Positions 8,106-16,453 are shown, counted from the first letter of the stretch. The stretch: 64,000 nucleotides of DNA from an uncultured Alphaproteobacteria bacterium (GCA_902599045.1 CACKEA010000001.1:1-64000); one strand, 5' to 3'. Made by a program: numbers and translations. The notes: generated from the sequence alone by a model not told the origin.

Positions 8106-9071
8106 TTAATTCCTTTTAATTGAAGACTGGATTAACCAGTCTTTCTCTTCCTGCCAATCTCTCCAAACCAATCTATTGTTAGTAGTATGGTTGATTGGTA
8201 GTTTTGACATGGCAATTCTTAAATCATGGCGTGCAGGTGCTGCTACATTTGGTAGGGGTTTTCGGGGCGGGCCCATTTCTCTACCTGATAAATTCGCCGC
8301 CGCTTTAATCCCTGTAAGGTAGTCAACGTCGTGTCTATTTCCTCCCAACCATAAGCAGACGGGCTCCATCAATTTCCATAGATCCATAGCTTCTTGATAT
8401 TTTTTTTCTTCAATTAAATTAAATAGTTTAACACATTCATGAGGCATAAAATTTACAGCTCCCCAAATCATCCCTGTACATCCACTCATTAATGCAAATG
8501 GGGCAAAGGAGTCTATACCACAGAAAACTCTTCCTCCCGTCTTGATAAATTTTTGCAAATTTAAAAAGTCTCCTGAACTGTCTTTAATATAATCTAAATT
8601 TTCTATTGCTAATAATTTACGATAAGTGTCTTGGGAGAGGGGTGCGGCTTGCTGTGGAACATTATACATTACGACAGGAATTCTCACTGCTTTTGCTATA
8701 GCCTCATAGTGATAAATAACTCCACGTTCTGAGGGCGGTTCTAGAAAAGGTGGCATAACCATAATTGCAGTTGCACCTGCATCTTCTGCGGCCCTTGCTT
8801 TGTTGATACACTCATTAGTACTGAGTGCAGTAGTTTGTGCTATTGTAGGGCACCTGCCATTGATATGTTTAACACCCTCTGTAATTAAAGTTTGTTTCTC
8901 ATCAGCTGTTAGATAAGCGTATTCACCGGTGCCAGAACATAAAACTAAACCATGTACACCAGCTTCTAATAAGTCATCAATATGAGAGTGGTAACGCTTT
9001 AGATCAATTCCCTCTCCACTATCTTGGAATGGGGTACACATAGCTCCGTAGATACCTTTTAAAACAGTCAC
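8106..9071 (-). CDS. Dihydrodipicolinate synthase/N-acetylneuraminate lyase family aldolase or deaminase
   Basis: Class I Schiff-base TIM-barrel enzyme of the DapA/NanA family. The Schiff-base lysine is in YIKDSSGD (about residue 168), the catalytic tyrosine in MYNVP, and SGTGEYAYL replaces the TTGE loop. Length 321 is somewhat long, with an extra C-terminal tail. It is unlikely to be lysine-pathway DapA because it sits in a catabolic cluster; relatives in such settings act as pyrroline-4-hydroxy-2-carboxylate deaminase or keto-deoxy-sugar-acid dehydratase, both feeding an aldehyde dehydrogenase. Start is GTG; no in-frame ATG lies upstream, and a three-codon ORF separates it from its AAGGAG. 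Confidence 0.82.
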   Translation of the reverse strand: MTVLKGIYGAMCTPFQDSGEGIDLKRYHSHIDDLLEAGVHGLVLCSGTGEYAYLTADEKQTLITEGVKHINGRCPTIAQTTALSTNECINKARAAEDAGATAIMVMPPFLEPPSERGVIYHYEAIAKAVRIPVVMYNVPQQAAPLSQDTYRKLLAIENLDYIKDSSGDFLNLQKFIKTGGRVFCGIDSFAPFALMSGCTGMIWGAVNFMPHECVKLFNLIEEKKYQEAMDLWKLMEPVCLWLGGNRHDVDYLTGIKAAANLSGREMGPPRKPLPNVAAPARHDLRIAMSKLPINHTTNNRLVWRDWQEEKDWLIQSSIKRN

Positions 9072-9088
9072 TTTCCCATAATCTCCTT
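9068..9088 (-). promoter_or_regulatory. Ribosome-binding site with a three-codon upstream ORF overlapping the DHDPS-like start
   Basis: On the minus strand AAGGAG (9083-9088) is followed after three bases by ATG GGA AAG TGA (9079 down to 9068). The TGA overlaps the gene's GTG start as GTGA. The layout is the same as upstream of the rhodanese gene. Confidence 0.55.
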
Positions 9089-9129
9089 GTTTAGATTATC
9101 CAATGTATCATAATTGGTTATCATTTCTT

Positions 9130-10467
9130 TTATAAATCCTTGCCTGCTGTCATTTCTCGAGATTTAATTCTTAAGTTAGCCCCTATTTGGGTAAAAAAAT
9201 TAGGCGGCAAAGGACTAGGTTTTTCAATATTTTCATACTTATCAAGTTGAGATGAATTTGATTTACATGCCTTATCAATTATTAGTTTTCCTGCCAAAGT
9301 TCCTTTAACTGTTCCCAATCCATTTGAACAGCAAGCAGAAAAGAGATTTTCATCTAGCTCACCAAAAGCAGGAGCACCGTTTAAAGAAAGACAAACTCGA
9401 CCTCCCCAACTAAACTCAAAAGGTATTTGATTTAAGTTAGGAAAGCGTGCTAAAAAACTTTTTCGGTGTTTTTGACAAGAATTTTCAAAATCAGAATTAA
9501 GTGACTCGAGACTTTGACGACACCTCCAAGTATTCCTAATGAGAAGCCTAGATTGATTTTCATTGACCTTTATTTTTCTGACAGTGGTGCCTATAGGATT
9601 TGAGGAAGTCAAACCCCATGAAGGATCACTTTTTAAAATACCATCATCAAATTTTTTAGTAAGAGAGGAATAGGTAAAAATATGAATGAGTTGATTTTTG
9701 TAAAATCCAAAATTAGTAATATGCCCATTCACTGCAAAAATAATATTTTTAGTAACTATTTTTCCTTGTGGGGTATAGGCATCCCAATTATTATTTTTTT
9801 TTTCAATTTTTTTTATAGGGCTATTTTGAAAAACTTTAATTTTATCATTAAGTCTCTCTGCTATTCTTTTTATATACTCTGCAGGCTGAATTAAAATTGT
9901 TCCAGGGGTATAAATTCCATGTTGATAATAATTGGAACCAGTGATTTCAGACATCTGTTTGGAATCTAAAGACTGATAGTCCTCTCCTAACGCCTCTAAT
10001 TGTTTTTTATAATCTTTATTGAAAGAAATGCCTTTGGGTGTTGCTGCACCATTTAGCTTACCTATCTTATTGTATACACTTTGGGGAATATCAAACTCTT
10101 CAACCATTTGTGATGAAAATTCTATAGCCTCTCGATGAAGAGAAATTGTATCTTTATCTTTTTTAATTGAACTTAAATAGTCACCTTTTGCATTTATGTT
10201 ATGAGGAACATCGATCATGAAACCACTATTCTGGCCAGCAGCTCCTTCACCAATACCAATTGCATCAATGAGAATTATTTTGTCGCCACTACGAAGCTCC
10301 GTTAGTCTTTTTGCTGCAGATATGCCTGTAAAACCACTACCAATAACAAGCCAGTCACAGGTGTGATCTCGATCAAGAATGGGAGCAAAATATCGGCTGT
10401 CACTTGTTTTTAACCAGCCATTTTCCCCAATTTCCAATGGAAATTTGCTAGATGAGTAAGCAGTCAA
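9130..10467 (-). CDS. FAD-dependent amino acid/amine oxidase (DAO family)
   Basis: Flavoprotein of the D-amino acid oxidase/glycine oxidase fold, related to PuuB, sarcosine oxidase and hydroxyproline oxidase branches. FAD-binding WLVIGSGFTGISAAKRL is near residue 39; GEGAAGQNSGF near 75 is the usual second FAD contact; FSWGGRVCLSLNGAPAFGE and CCSNGLGTVKGTLAG are the C-terminal flavin-contact region. Length 445. The start appears to be TTG at 10467 (TTG ACT GCT), with no strong Shine-Dalgarno sequence. It would oxidise a secondary or primary amine, producing an imine. Its position between the DHDPS-like lyase and the BHMT-like gene suggests it acts after N-demethylation. Confidence 0.82.
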   Translation of the reverse strand: MTAYSSSKFPLEIGENGWLKTSDSRYFAPILDRDHTCDWLVIGSGFTGISAAKRLTELRSGDKIILIDAIGIGEGAAGQNSGFMIDVPHNINAKGDYLSSIKKDKDTISLHREAIEFSSQMVEEFDIPQSVYNKIGKLNGAATPKGISFNKDYKKQLEALGEDYQSLDSKQMSEITGSNYYQHGIYTPGTILIQPAEYIKRIAERLNDKIKVFQNSPIKKIEKKNNNWDAYTPQGKIVTKNIIFAVNGHITNFGFYKNQLIHIFTYSSLTKKFDDGILKSDPSWGLTSSNPIGTTVRKIKVNENQSRLLIRNTWRCRQSLESLNSDFENSCQKHRKSFLARFPNLNQIPFEFSWGGRVCLSLNGAPAFGELDENLFSACCSNGLGTVKGTLAGKLIIDKACKSNSSQLDKYENIEKPSPLPPNFFTQIGANLRIKSREMTAGKDL

Positions 10468-10484
10468 AGTACTCTAAATAGTTA

Positions 10485-11555
10485 CTACCCTTTAGGTAAC
10501 CACTTCTCTTCAGCTTTATATTTATCTTGATGCTTGGTATTAATGCTACTTAAAGTTTTATCTGTGCCTAAGATAAAATGTTTGCTCATGTCAGGATAGT
10601 ATTTGTAGGAGATAGGTTTACGACCTAAAGCCACAGCCATTTCTCTTACATGGTGTGGGGCTGCCCCACAGCATACTCCAATAAAATTAATATTTTTACT
10701 TTGACAATCTTTGGCAAACTCAGCCATTTCATATCGATTACAATAAAGATTATCAATACCCACAGGGAACGGTCTGTTATTAGGAATACAATCACAGCCC
10801 TCGTCTGGCAAAGAAAACCAAACGGGAAATTTATCTGTAGTTCTGACGGGAACAGGCAACCCTGCAACATGACAAGATACTTTTTCACGAATTTTAATTA
10901 AATGTTTCATTGTATGGATAGGTCCTCTAAAACAATTTAAGCCCACAACCTCAGCACCATTATCTTCAAACTTTTTACAGGCATCCTCCGGGGTATCATT
11001 ATCCCTTGTAAGGTCATTTGCTGGTATAGCTAAATTTACCACTGCTATTAAGCCTGCCTCTTTTATTTTTTTAAGAGCAATCAACGCTTCCCCAGTCCAT
11101 TGAATTGTTTCAGCTACAACAAAGTCCACGCCTGCATCCTTTGCCCAGCCAATCTGTTCTTCATACATCCTCTCTACTTCAACTAATGAGGATTTATTAT
11201 TAGGATCATATATATTCGTGTTCGCAACATCTCCTGCGATCATTAAATCTAAATCAGGAAATTCATTTGCAGCATCTTTTGCAATTTTTAAAGCATTTAA
11301 TTGAAGTGGTTCAAGTAATTCCTCTTTACCTATCAATCGAAGTTTTTCACGATGACCGTAATATGTGAACGCTTGAACAACATCACTGCCTGCTCTAATA
11401 AATTCTCGATGAAGCTGGGTGACCACTTCTGGATGCTCTAAAACTACTTCTGGTACGAAGGCGCCTGCCTGTAAATAGCCCCTTTTTTCCATTTCAAATA
11501 AATAACCCTCAGCACACAAAACTGGGCCCTTGTCTAATCTTTGAATTAAATCCAT
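10485..11555 (-). CDS. Betaine-homocysteine S-methyltransferase-like enzyme
   Basis: Zinc- and homocysteine-dependent methyltransferase family. The zinc cysteines are in VGLNCFRGP (about residue 210) and GVCCGAAPHHVREMA (about 296, the GGCCG-type motif). Length about 356. It transfers a methyl group from a betaine (glycine betaine, or possibly proline betaine) to homocysteine, making methionine. The track start (11576) is an in-frame ATG seven codons upstream; GAGGAGAGG lies immediately before the second ATG at 11555, so I take that start. It leads the minus-strand cluster running to the Rieske gene and is probably its first gene; methionine would feed metK/ahcY 5 kb away. Alternative: S-methylmethionine-homocysteine methyltransferase. 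Confidence 0.82.
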   Translation of the reverse strand: MDLIQRLDKGPVLCAEGYLFEMEKRGYLQAGAFVPEVVLEHPEVVTQLHREFIRAGSDVVQAFTYYGHREKLRLIGKEELLEPLQLNALKIAKDAANEFPDLDLMIAGDVANTNIYDPNNKSSLVEVERMYEEQIGWAKDAGVDFVVAETIQWTGEALIALKKIKEAGLIAVVNLAIPANDLTRDNDTPEDACKKFEDNGAEVVGLNCFRGPIHTMKHLIKIREKVSCHVAGLPVPVRTTDKFPVWFSLPDEGCDCIPNNRPFPVGIDNLYCNRYEMAEFAKDCQSKNINFIGVCCGAAPHHVREMAVALGRKPISYKYYPDMSKHFILGTDKTLSSINTKHQDKYKAEEKWLPKG

Positions 11556-11576
11556 AAACCTCTCCTCATAATGCAT

Positions 11577-11650
11577 AAAACTCTATTATGGAAATAAACC
11601 CATTTCTAGTTTAAAAAAAGATAGGATATTAAAGGTTTAGGAGAGTAAAA
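11577..11650. promoter_or_regulatory. Divergent promoter region between BHMT-like gene and methyltransferase-like gene
   Basis: A 74-base AT-rich spacer serves two divergent units. On the plus side TTTAGGAG sits 7 bases before the GTG start. I looked for a SAM-II/SAM-V type riboswitch on the minus strand ahead of the BHMT-like gene and saw no convincing core; only a weak ATGG/CCAT hairpin is present. Confidence 0.4.
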
Positions 11651-12739
11651 GTGGGGGCAAAAAAAGCAGATTTTTTCGACTCGAGGGATAAATATTTATC
11701 TTTTGTCAATTCAACAAATGAAAAAAGTAAAATTGCTTTTGAACTCGCTAAATACATAAAAAAATCAAAGATAACTAAAGATGCTTTTAGAATTTTTGAC
11801 GCCGGAACTGGTGACGGGAGTGTAATCTCTACACTTTTATCTGCTACTCATGAGAAATTTCCCGAGGACCCTATTATTGTTGTAGGAAAAGAAATAAGCA
11901 TTGATGATATCAATAGTTTACTAGCTTTTTTAGGTTATCGGTTCTATGAACATAAAAATTTAGTTTTTTGTATTACAAATGCCTCTTACAAAGATATTCA
12001 TAAGAAAGAGTTTAAAGATTGCAAGCTTATAAAAAAAGAACTTTCAGGAAACTCTAGTTTTAGTTTTAATCAACAACTTATGAGTATGAGTGATGTAATT
12101 AAAAAGAATTGGGAAATAAAAGAAGTTACATCTTCTACAATATTACGACCCAAACATAAAAGCTTTATGGTTATTTATAGAAAAGATCAAAAAATTCCTT
12201 TAATTCATTTAATTCCTAAAAAATTAACTGATGTCCCCAAGGTTTATGATTTTATTATAGCCTCACAAGCCTTTCGATTGAGATCGCCCTATCAAAGAAC
12301 TTTGAATCTGGTGTTATTACCATTGATAAGGATGTTAGATTTTAAAGGGCAACTATTTTTTATCTACTCATCAGGAAATGATTTTACGAAAAAAATATTA
12401 AAACAATTTTTTCCTAAAATTAATCCATTTCAATTTAATGACCCAAAAACTTTTATAAAAACTATCTCGCAAAATATTCCTGAATTTTCAAAAAAATACA
12501 AAGTAAATGTATCGAGTTTCCTTTTCTCTTTCCTAAATATATCTCTTTCTTCAAAAAGAAAATTTTCTCCCATGAATTCACTAGGACTCTGGAATGCCAT
12601 TACTTATGTAGGTCAAATATCAGAAAATGAGCAAAATAAAATTAATATAAATGTTAAATTTTTGGATAAAATCAGCAGCAGTGCAAAAAAACTCTCTTTA
12701 AACTTTAAAGATAATATGATTAGGTTTGAAAAAAAATAA
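11651..12739 (+). CDS. Class I SAM-methyltransferase-like protein of unknown function
   Basis: Not recognised as a named family. 362 residues, lysine-rich. Residues about 47-60 read FRIFDAGTGDGSVISTLL, a good motif I (SAM-binding glycine loop); YDFIIASQAFR near 200 could be motif IV; LLPLIRMLDFKGQLFFIY near 215-235 resembles motif VI. No membrane segments or signal peptide. Start GTG has AGGAG at good spacing. It lies 19 bases upstream of a DddP-type gene on the same strand and is divergent from the BHMT-like gene, so its job may concern methylated sulfur or nitrogen compounds, but that rests on context only. The long insert between motifs I and IV (about 130 residues) is unusual. Confidence 0.7.
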   Translation: MGAKKADFFDSRDKYLSFVNSTNEKSKIAFELAKYIKKSKITKDAFRIFDAGTGDGSVISTLLSATHEKFPEDPIIVVGKEISIDDINSLLAFLGYRFYEHKNLVFCITNASYKDIHKKEFKDCKLIKKELSGNSSFSFNQQLMSMSDVIKKNWEIKEVTSSTILRPKHKSFMVIYRKDQKIPLIHLIPKKLTDVPKVYDFIIASQAFRLRSPYQRTLNLVLLPLIRMLDFKGQLFFIYSSGNDFTKKILKQFFPKINPFQFNDPKTFIKTISQNIPEFSKKYKVNVSSFLFSFLNISLSSKRKFSPMNSLGLWNAITYVGQISENEQNKININVKFLDKISSSAKKLSLNFKDNMIRFEKK

Positions 12740-12758
12740 AATAAATTAATGTTTATAA

Positions 12759-14045
12759 ATGAGTAATTTTTCCAGCAAATTCGCAGATCGAAAAATTGGG
12801 CCAAAGTTTCTCGACTCCATCAATCAAAATTATCAAAATCAAATCTATAAGCCTCGACTCTATGAAGATAAGATAGATTTTGAACGTCTAAGAATGTACC
12901 GATTAAACAGGGTGCAAGAACAATTACGTTTAAATAATTTGGGAGCGTGCATTTTATTTGATCCCATTAATATTAGATATGCAACTGATAGCAGAAATAT
13001 GAGCTTATTTACAATGCATGAACTTGTTCGTTTTGTGTTTATTTCTGCAGACAATAAAGTAGTTTTATTTGATTATCCTAAAAGTGAACACCTTTCTAAT
13101 CACCTTTGTACAATTGACGAAATAAGAGAAGTAGTAAGTTGGGATTTTTTTTCTGCAAATAATTTTGTAGATAAAAATGCAAAACAATGGGCTAGCATTG
13201 TTCAAGATTTAATGCGTGAACATTCGCCTGATAACAACAGGCTAGCCATAGATGTATCTGACCCTGTTGGAATTCAAATGCTTCTCAAACAGTTTGATGT
13301 TGAAATATTAAATGCTCAAAAGATAGTTGAAACCGCCAGATCAATTAAATCAGAAGATGAGTTAGTATGCATGAAGGCCTCTATTGAAACAGCTGAAAAA
13401 GGAATGTGGCTGATGAAAGAAAAATTACATGCTGGAATGACGGAGGAAGAACTCTGGTCATATATGCATAAGGTTAATATTGAAAATGGGGGTGAGTGGT
13501 TCGAGACTCGTCTATTAGTATCTGGCCCAAGAACAAATCCATGGCTTCAAGAATGTAGTAATCGTGTGATTGAAGCAGGTGATGTAGTAGCTTTTGATAC
13601 TGATATGGTTGGGCCCTATGGTTATTGTGCTGATATCTCTCGAACCTTTGTTGAGGGAAATAAGTTTAATGATGAACAAAGAAGGCTTTATGATTTAGCC
13701 TTGGAACATATTAACCACAACAAGTCTTTGATTAAAGCTGGTTTAAACTTTCGAGAATTTGCAGAACAATCTTGGAAGTTACCTGATAATTGTTATGACA
13801 ATCATTATCCTTGTATTATCCATGGCGTGGGATTATGTGACGAGTGGCCTTTTGTTGCCTACCCCAATAAAGATTTTAGTAACTCTGATTACTCTGCCCA
13901 TTTTGAAGAAAATATGACTATTTGTGTTGAGAGTTATATTGGAGAGGTTGGCGGAAAAGAAGGTATAAAACTTGAGGATCAATTCTTGGTAACTAAAGAT
14001 GGGCTTGAACAGTTGAGTTCATTTCCTTATGAACAATCAAACTAA
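12759..14045 (+). CDS. dddP: DddP-type M24-fold enzyme, probable DMSP lyase
   Basis: M24 (creatinase/aminopeptidase P) fold protein, 428 residues. The metal-binding set of DddP can be placed: D280 and D282 (FDTD), D292 (CADISRT), H355 (HGVGLCDEWP), E391 (CVES) and E406 (LEDQ). The spacings equal those I recall for Ruegeria DddP (D295/D297/D307/H371/E406/E421), and D361 matches its proposed catalytic Asp377. Long stretches such as SGPRTNPW and NIRYATDS are also DddP-like. DddP splits dimethylsulfoniopropionate into DMS and acrylate. Ordinary Xaa-Pro peptidases lack the CDEWP stretch. No Shine-Dalgarno sequence precedes the start, so translation may be coupled to the upstream gene. Activity is inferred; inactive homologues are possible. 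Confidence 0.75.
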   Translation: MSNFSSKFADRKIGPKFLDSINQNYQNQIYKPRLYEDKIDFERLRMYRLNRVQEQLRLNNLGACILFDPINIRYATDSRNMSLFTMHELVRFVFISADNKVVLFDYPKSEHLSNHLCTIDEIREVVSWDFFSANNFVDKNAKQWASIVQDLMREHSPDNNRLAIDVSDPVGIQMLLKQFDVEILNAQKIVETARSIKSEDELVCMKASIETAEKGMWLMKEKLHAGMTEEELWSYMHKVNIENGGEWFETRLLVSGPRTNPWLQECSNRVIEAGDVVAFDTDMVGPYGYCADISRTFVEGNKFNDEQRRLYDLALEHINHNKSLIKAGLNFREFAEQSWKLPDNCYDNHYPCIIHGVGLCDEWPFVAYPNKDFSNSDYSAHFEENMTICVESYIGEVGGKEGIKLEDQFLVTKDGLEQLSSFPYEQSN

Positions 14046-14050
14046 AGGTT

Positions 14051-14070
14051 ATTTTCTAAAGAAAATTTTT
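14051..14070 (+). terminator. Possible intrinsic terminator after dddP
   Basis: ATTTTC TAAA GAAAAT followed by TTTT lies 6 bases after the dddP stop. The stem is short and AT-rich, so it would be weak; it also overlaps the end of the convergent trxA gene. Confidence 0.4.
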
Positions 14071-14395
14071 AAATTTTACTAGATATCCAGTTTTTTAAAT
14101 CAGCCTCTGAACCTAAGCCGATTTTAGTATCAACTATAGAACCGTCTTTGAATAAAATCATTGTTGGAATACTTCTTATACTAAAATTTGCTGGTGCTTG
14201 AGGGTTTTCATCAATATTAATTTTTTTGATCGAAATTTTATCTCCCATCTCTATGGCAATATTATCTAACATGGGAGCTATTGCCTTACAAGGGCCACAC
14301 CATTCAGCCCAAAAATCCACTAAAACAGGTGTATTTTTTGAATATTCCATAACCTTCTCTTGAAAGTTACCATCATCAATTTGTTCAACTAACAT
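14069..14395 (-). CDS. trxA: Thioredoxin
   Basis: Canonical cytoplasmic thioredoxin, 108 residues, with active site WCGPCK near residues 31-36, the cis-proline region RSIPTM near 76 and the fold-typical FWAEWCGPC strand. Reduces disulfides, for instance in ribonucleotide reductase, arsenate reductase and methionine sulfoxide reductases. Last gene of the minus-strand run ahcY-metK-tsaE-amgK-murU-trxA. In many alphaproteobacteria addB and addA lie between murU and trxA; here murU is only 19 bases away, so those genes are absent from this position. Confidence 0.95.
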   Translation of the reverse strand: MLVEQIDDGNFQEKVMEYSKNTPVLVDFWAEWCGPCKAIAPMLDNIAIEMGDKISIKKINIDENPQAPANFSIRSIPTMILFKDGSIVDTKIGLGSEADLKNWISSKI

Positions 14396-14414
14396 AGTTT
14401 ATATATGGGAATTA

Positions 14415-15056
14415 TTATTGGTTTTTCAAATATAATTCTTTTGTTCCCACATGTGGATTAACACTAAAAGTTTCATATCCATATAATTTTCCTTCAATAG
14501 AGCAATTAATCCAATAATCTTGGATGTTAAAAATATCAGGATAATGATTAAGAGATTTATTTCTGATTAAGTGACATCCCTGAAATCGTGTGTTGTGATT
14601 GATTGATGGAAAATTGATAATATTTTTATTTTTCATATCTAAATCAAAGATTTCACTACTTGAATTTACAAGTAGTAGATTTTCAACATGCTCATTTTCA
14701 TTAAAAAAATTTATGGATTCTTTTATTTCATTTACAAAAGTCTCTTGCCATAAATTATCAGTATTGAAAACTAATAAATCATCATTTTGTATTTTTTTTA
14801 TAGCGCCCCCTGTTCCTAGAATGTTGGGTTCATGAGATATAAAAATATCTATGTAATTTTCTTTGATGTAACTTTCTAAGATTTGGTTTTGATAATGTGT
14901 ATTAACAAAAATTCTTTGATGAGAAATTTTTTGTGCTATTTCTATTGCATAATCAATAAGCATTTTCTGGTTTATCTTGAGCATAGGTTTAGGAATATTT
15001 TTTGTTAAATCATCCATTCGGTTTCCATAACCAGCAGCTAATACTAAAATATTCAC
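14415..15056 (-). CDS. murU: MurU-like N-acetylmuramate-1-phosphate uridylyltransferase
   Basis: Nucleotidyltransferase of the GT-A fold, 213 residues. The nucleotide loop LAAGYGNRMDDLT and the lysine of IPKPMLKI are at the N-terminus; GTGGAI near 80 and FNTDNLW near 97 (metal-binding Asp) follow. With the upstream AmgK-type kinase it makes UDP-MurNAc from salvaged MurNAc, bypassing de novo synthesis, in cell-wall recycling. It abuts amgK with no spacer. An alternative role in another nucleotide-sugar pathway is possible, but the amgK-murU pairing beside tsaE is a standard alphaproteobacterial arrangement. Confidence 0.82.
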   Translation of the reverse strand: MNILVLAAGYGNRMDDLTKNIPKPMLKINQKMLIDYAIEIAQKISHQRIFVNTHYQNQILESYIKENYIDIFISHEPNILGTGGAIKKIQNDDLLVFNTDNLWQETFVNEIKESINFFNENEHVENLLLVNSSSEIFDLDMKNKNIINFPSINHNTRFQGCHLIRNKSLNHYPDIFNIQDYWINCSIEGKLYGYETFSVNPHVGTKELYLKNQ

Positions 15057-16025
15057 TTATTTAGTTTTTTTATAAATATATATAAAAATTTCTCTTAAGT
15101 CCCAAAAACGTAAATATTCAACATGTTTAAAAATCTGCTTCCAAGTTTCTGTTCTATATTTTTTTAAATACTTAGGCTTTCCAGTATCAAATAGTTGTAC
15201 CCAGTTTCCTAAAATTCTTAAATTTCTTAATAAACTTACAAGATGAATGCTCTCTTTGAACTCTTTTAAGTTTATATTCTGTTTTTTTGCATAAATTCTC
15301 ATCAATCTTTCTTCTGTAATTTGTGAGTAAGACCTTCGTGAATCAAAAATTAATGATGCTATGTCTAAATGAGGATGATTGTAATGTAAGTCTTGATGAT
15401 CAATGACATATAAGAGACGCTTATAGTAAATAAGATTTTCTAAGAAAAAGTCTCCATGTGTAAGAACTGGTTTATATTTTTGTTGTTTTTCAGTATTTTT
15501 CTTTAATGAAAATACAATCAGTTTATTTAAATAAAAACCAATTTCAATCTTATGGTCATAATGTTGAATATATTTTCTAATGCCCCTGACGGCATCATTT
15601 AGTAAATTTGAGAGAGGTTTTGTTTTAATATCGGATATTTTTTTTTTAGTATTTTGTAAATTTATAATAGCTTGAGTTGCTAGAGGAAGTATTTGCTTCA
15701 TATAATTTTTTTTAAAATATCTTGCTGCATTCGTAGTTGGAAAATAATCCATTATTACAAATTTATGACTACGGCTAAGATCTATAATACTAGGGGTATT
15801 TACATTTTGTTTTATTAATACCTCCGTGGCTTTTACATATTTTTTAAAATCATTAGGTTTGTTTTGAAATGATAGTAATAAAAGTTTTTTATTTGCAGTT
15901 TTACAAAGTTTAAATACTTTATCTGAAGCATCAGACTCAAAATTAATAAAACCTCCAACTTTAAAATTCTTACTTGAAAGATGTTTTTTTATTTTTATTA
16001 AATTTAATTTATTTTCTGGAGCCAT
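15057..16025 (-). CDS. amgK: AmgK-like sugar kinase (aminoglycoside phosphotransferase fold)
   Basis: Phosphotransferase of the APH/choline kinase fold, 322 residues. The catalytic loop THGDFFLENLIY (about residue 188) and the metal-binding VIDHQDLHYNHPHLDIASL (about 206) are clear. Predicted to phosphorylate MurNAc (and GlcNAc) at C1 for the neighbouring MurU. Its start overlaps the end of tsaE by 22 bases, suggesting coupled translation. The protein is lysine- and isoleucine-rich, as expected for an AT-rich genome. The C-terminal tail (FIYIYKKTK) is very basic. Confidence 0.8.
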   Translation of the reverse strand: MAPENKLNLIKIKKHLSSKNFKVGGFINFESDASDKVFKLCKTANKKLLLLSFQNKPNDFKKYVKATEVLIKQNVNTPSIIDLSRSHKFVIMDYFPTTNAARYFKKNYMKQILPLATQAIINLQNTKKKISDIKTKPLSNLLNDAVRGIRKYIQHYDHKIEIGFYLNKLIVFSLKKNTEKQQKYKPVLTHGDFFLENLIYYKRLLYVIDHQDLHYNHPHLDIASLIFDSRRSYSQITEERLMRIYAKKQNINLKEFKESIHLVSLLRNLRILGNWVQLFDTGKPKYLKKYRTETWKQIFKHVEYLRFWDLREIFIYIYKKTK

Positions 16026-16453
16026 TTGTTGTTACGAGATTGAATTTTAATTTCCCTAATTTTATTTTTCAAATCAATTTTGATAAATAAGGCCTCATCG
16101 AAATATTTGGTTTTTAAAGCTTCTAGAGGCCATTCAATAAAAATACAATTATTCAAAAGATATTCATCAATATCTATCGAGGAATTATCAACTTGATAAA
16201 AATCGAAATGTACAACATCATATTTTTTAAAATTATAAATGTGCTCCCGTTGGTAAGTCGGGCTTCCTTGAAAAAATAGTTTTTTTTTCTCAAGTTTTGC
16301 AATGCCTTCTAATAGATACCTAATAAGAGTTGTTTTGCCTGATCCCACCTCTCCTTCGAAAAAAAATATTTGATGCGCAGAAATAGATTTAATTAATTTT
16401 TTTACAATTTCATCAAGTTGTTTCTCTTGTGAGATAGAAAAATTTAAACTCAA
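16004..16453 (-). CDS. tsaE: tRNA threonylcarbamoyladenosine biosynthesis ATPase TsaE
   Basis: Small P-loop ATPase of the YjeE family, 149 residues, working with TsaB/TsaD to make t6A at position 37 of ANN-decoding tRNAs. Walker A FEGEVGSGKTTLIRYLL lies near residues 33-48; the family signature SPTYQREHIYN and HFDFYQV follow; IFIEWP near 110 is the conserved end region. Directly abuts metK upstream (0 bases). TsaB and TsaD are not in the window. Confidence 0.9.
   Translation of the reverse strand: MSLNFSISQEKQLDEIVKKLIKSISAHQIFFFEGEVGSGKTTLIRYLLEGIAKLEKKKLFFQGSPTYQREHIYNFKKYDVVHFDFYQVDNSSIDIDEYLLNNCIFIEWPLEALKTKYFDEALFIKIDLKNKIREIKIQSRNNKWLQKIN

Noticed and set aside
11577-11650. SAM-II/SAM-V riboswitch ahead of the BHMT-like gene (also looked upstream of ahcY, 18910-18964)
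   Set aside because: Spacers are short and I could not place a pseudoknot core; only weak hairpins are present. A covariance-model search would settle it.
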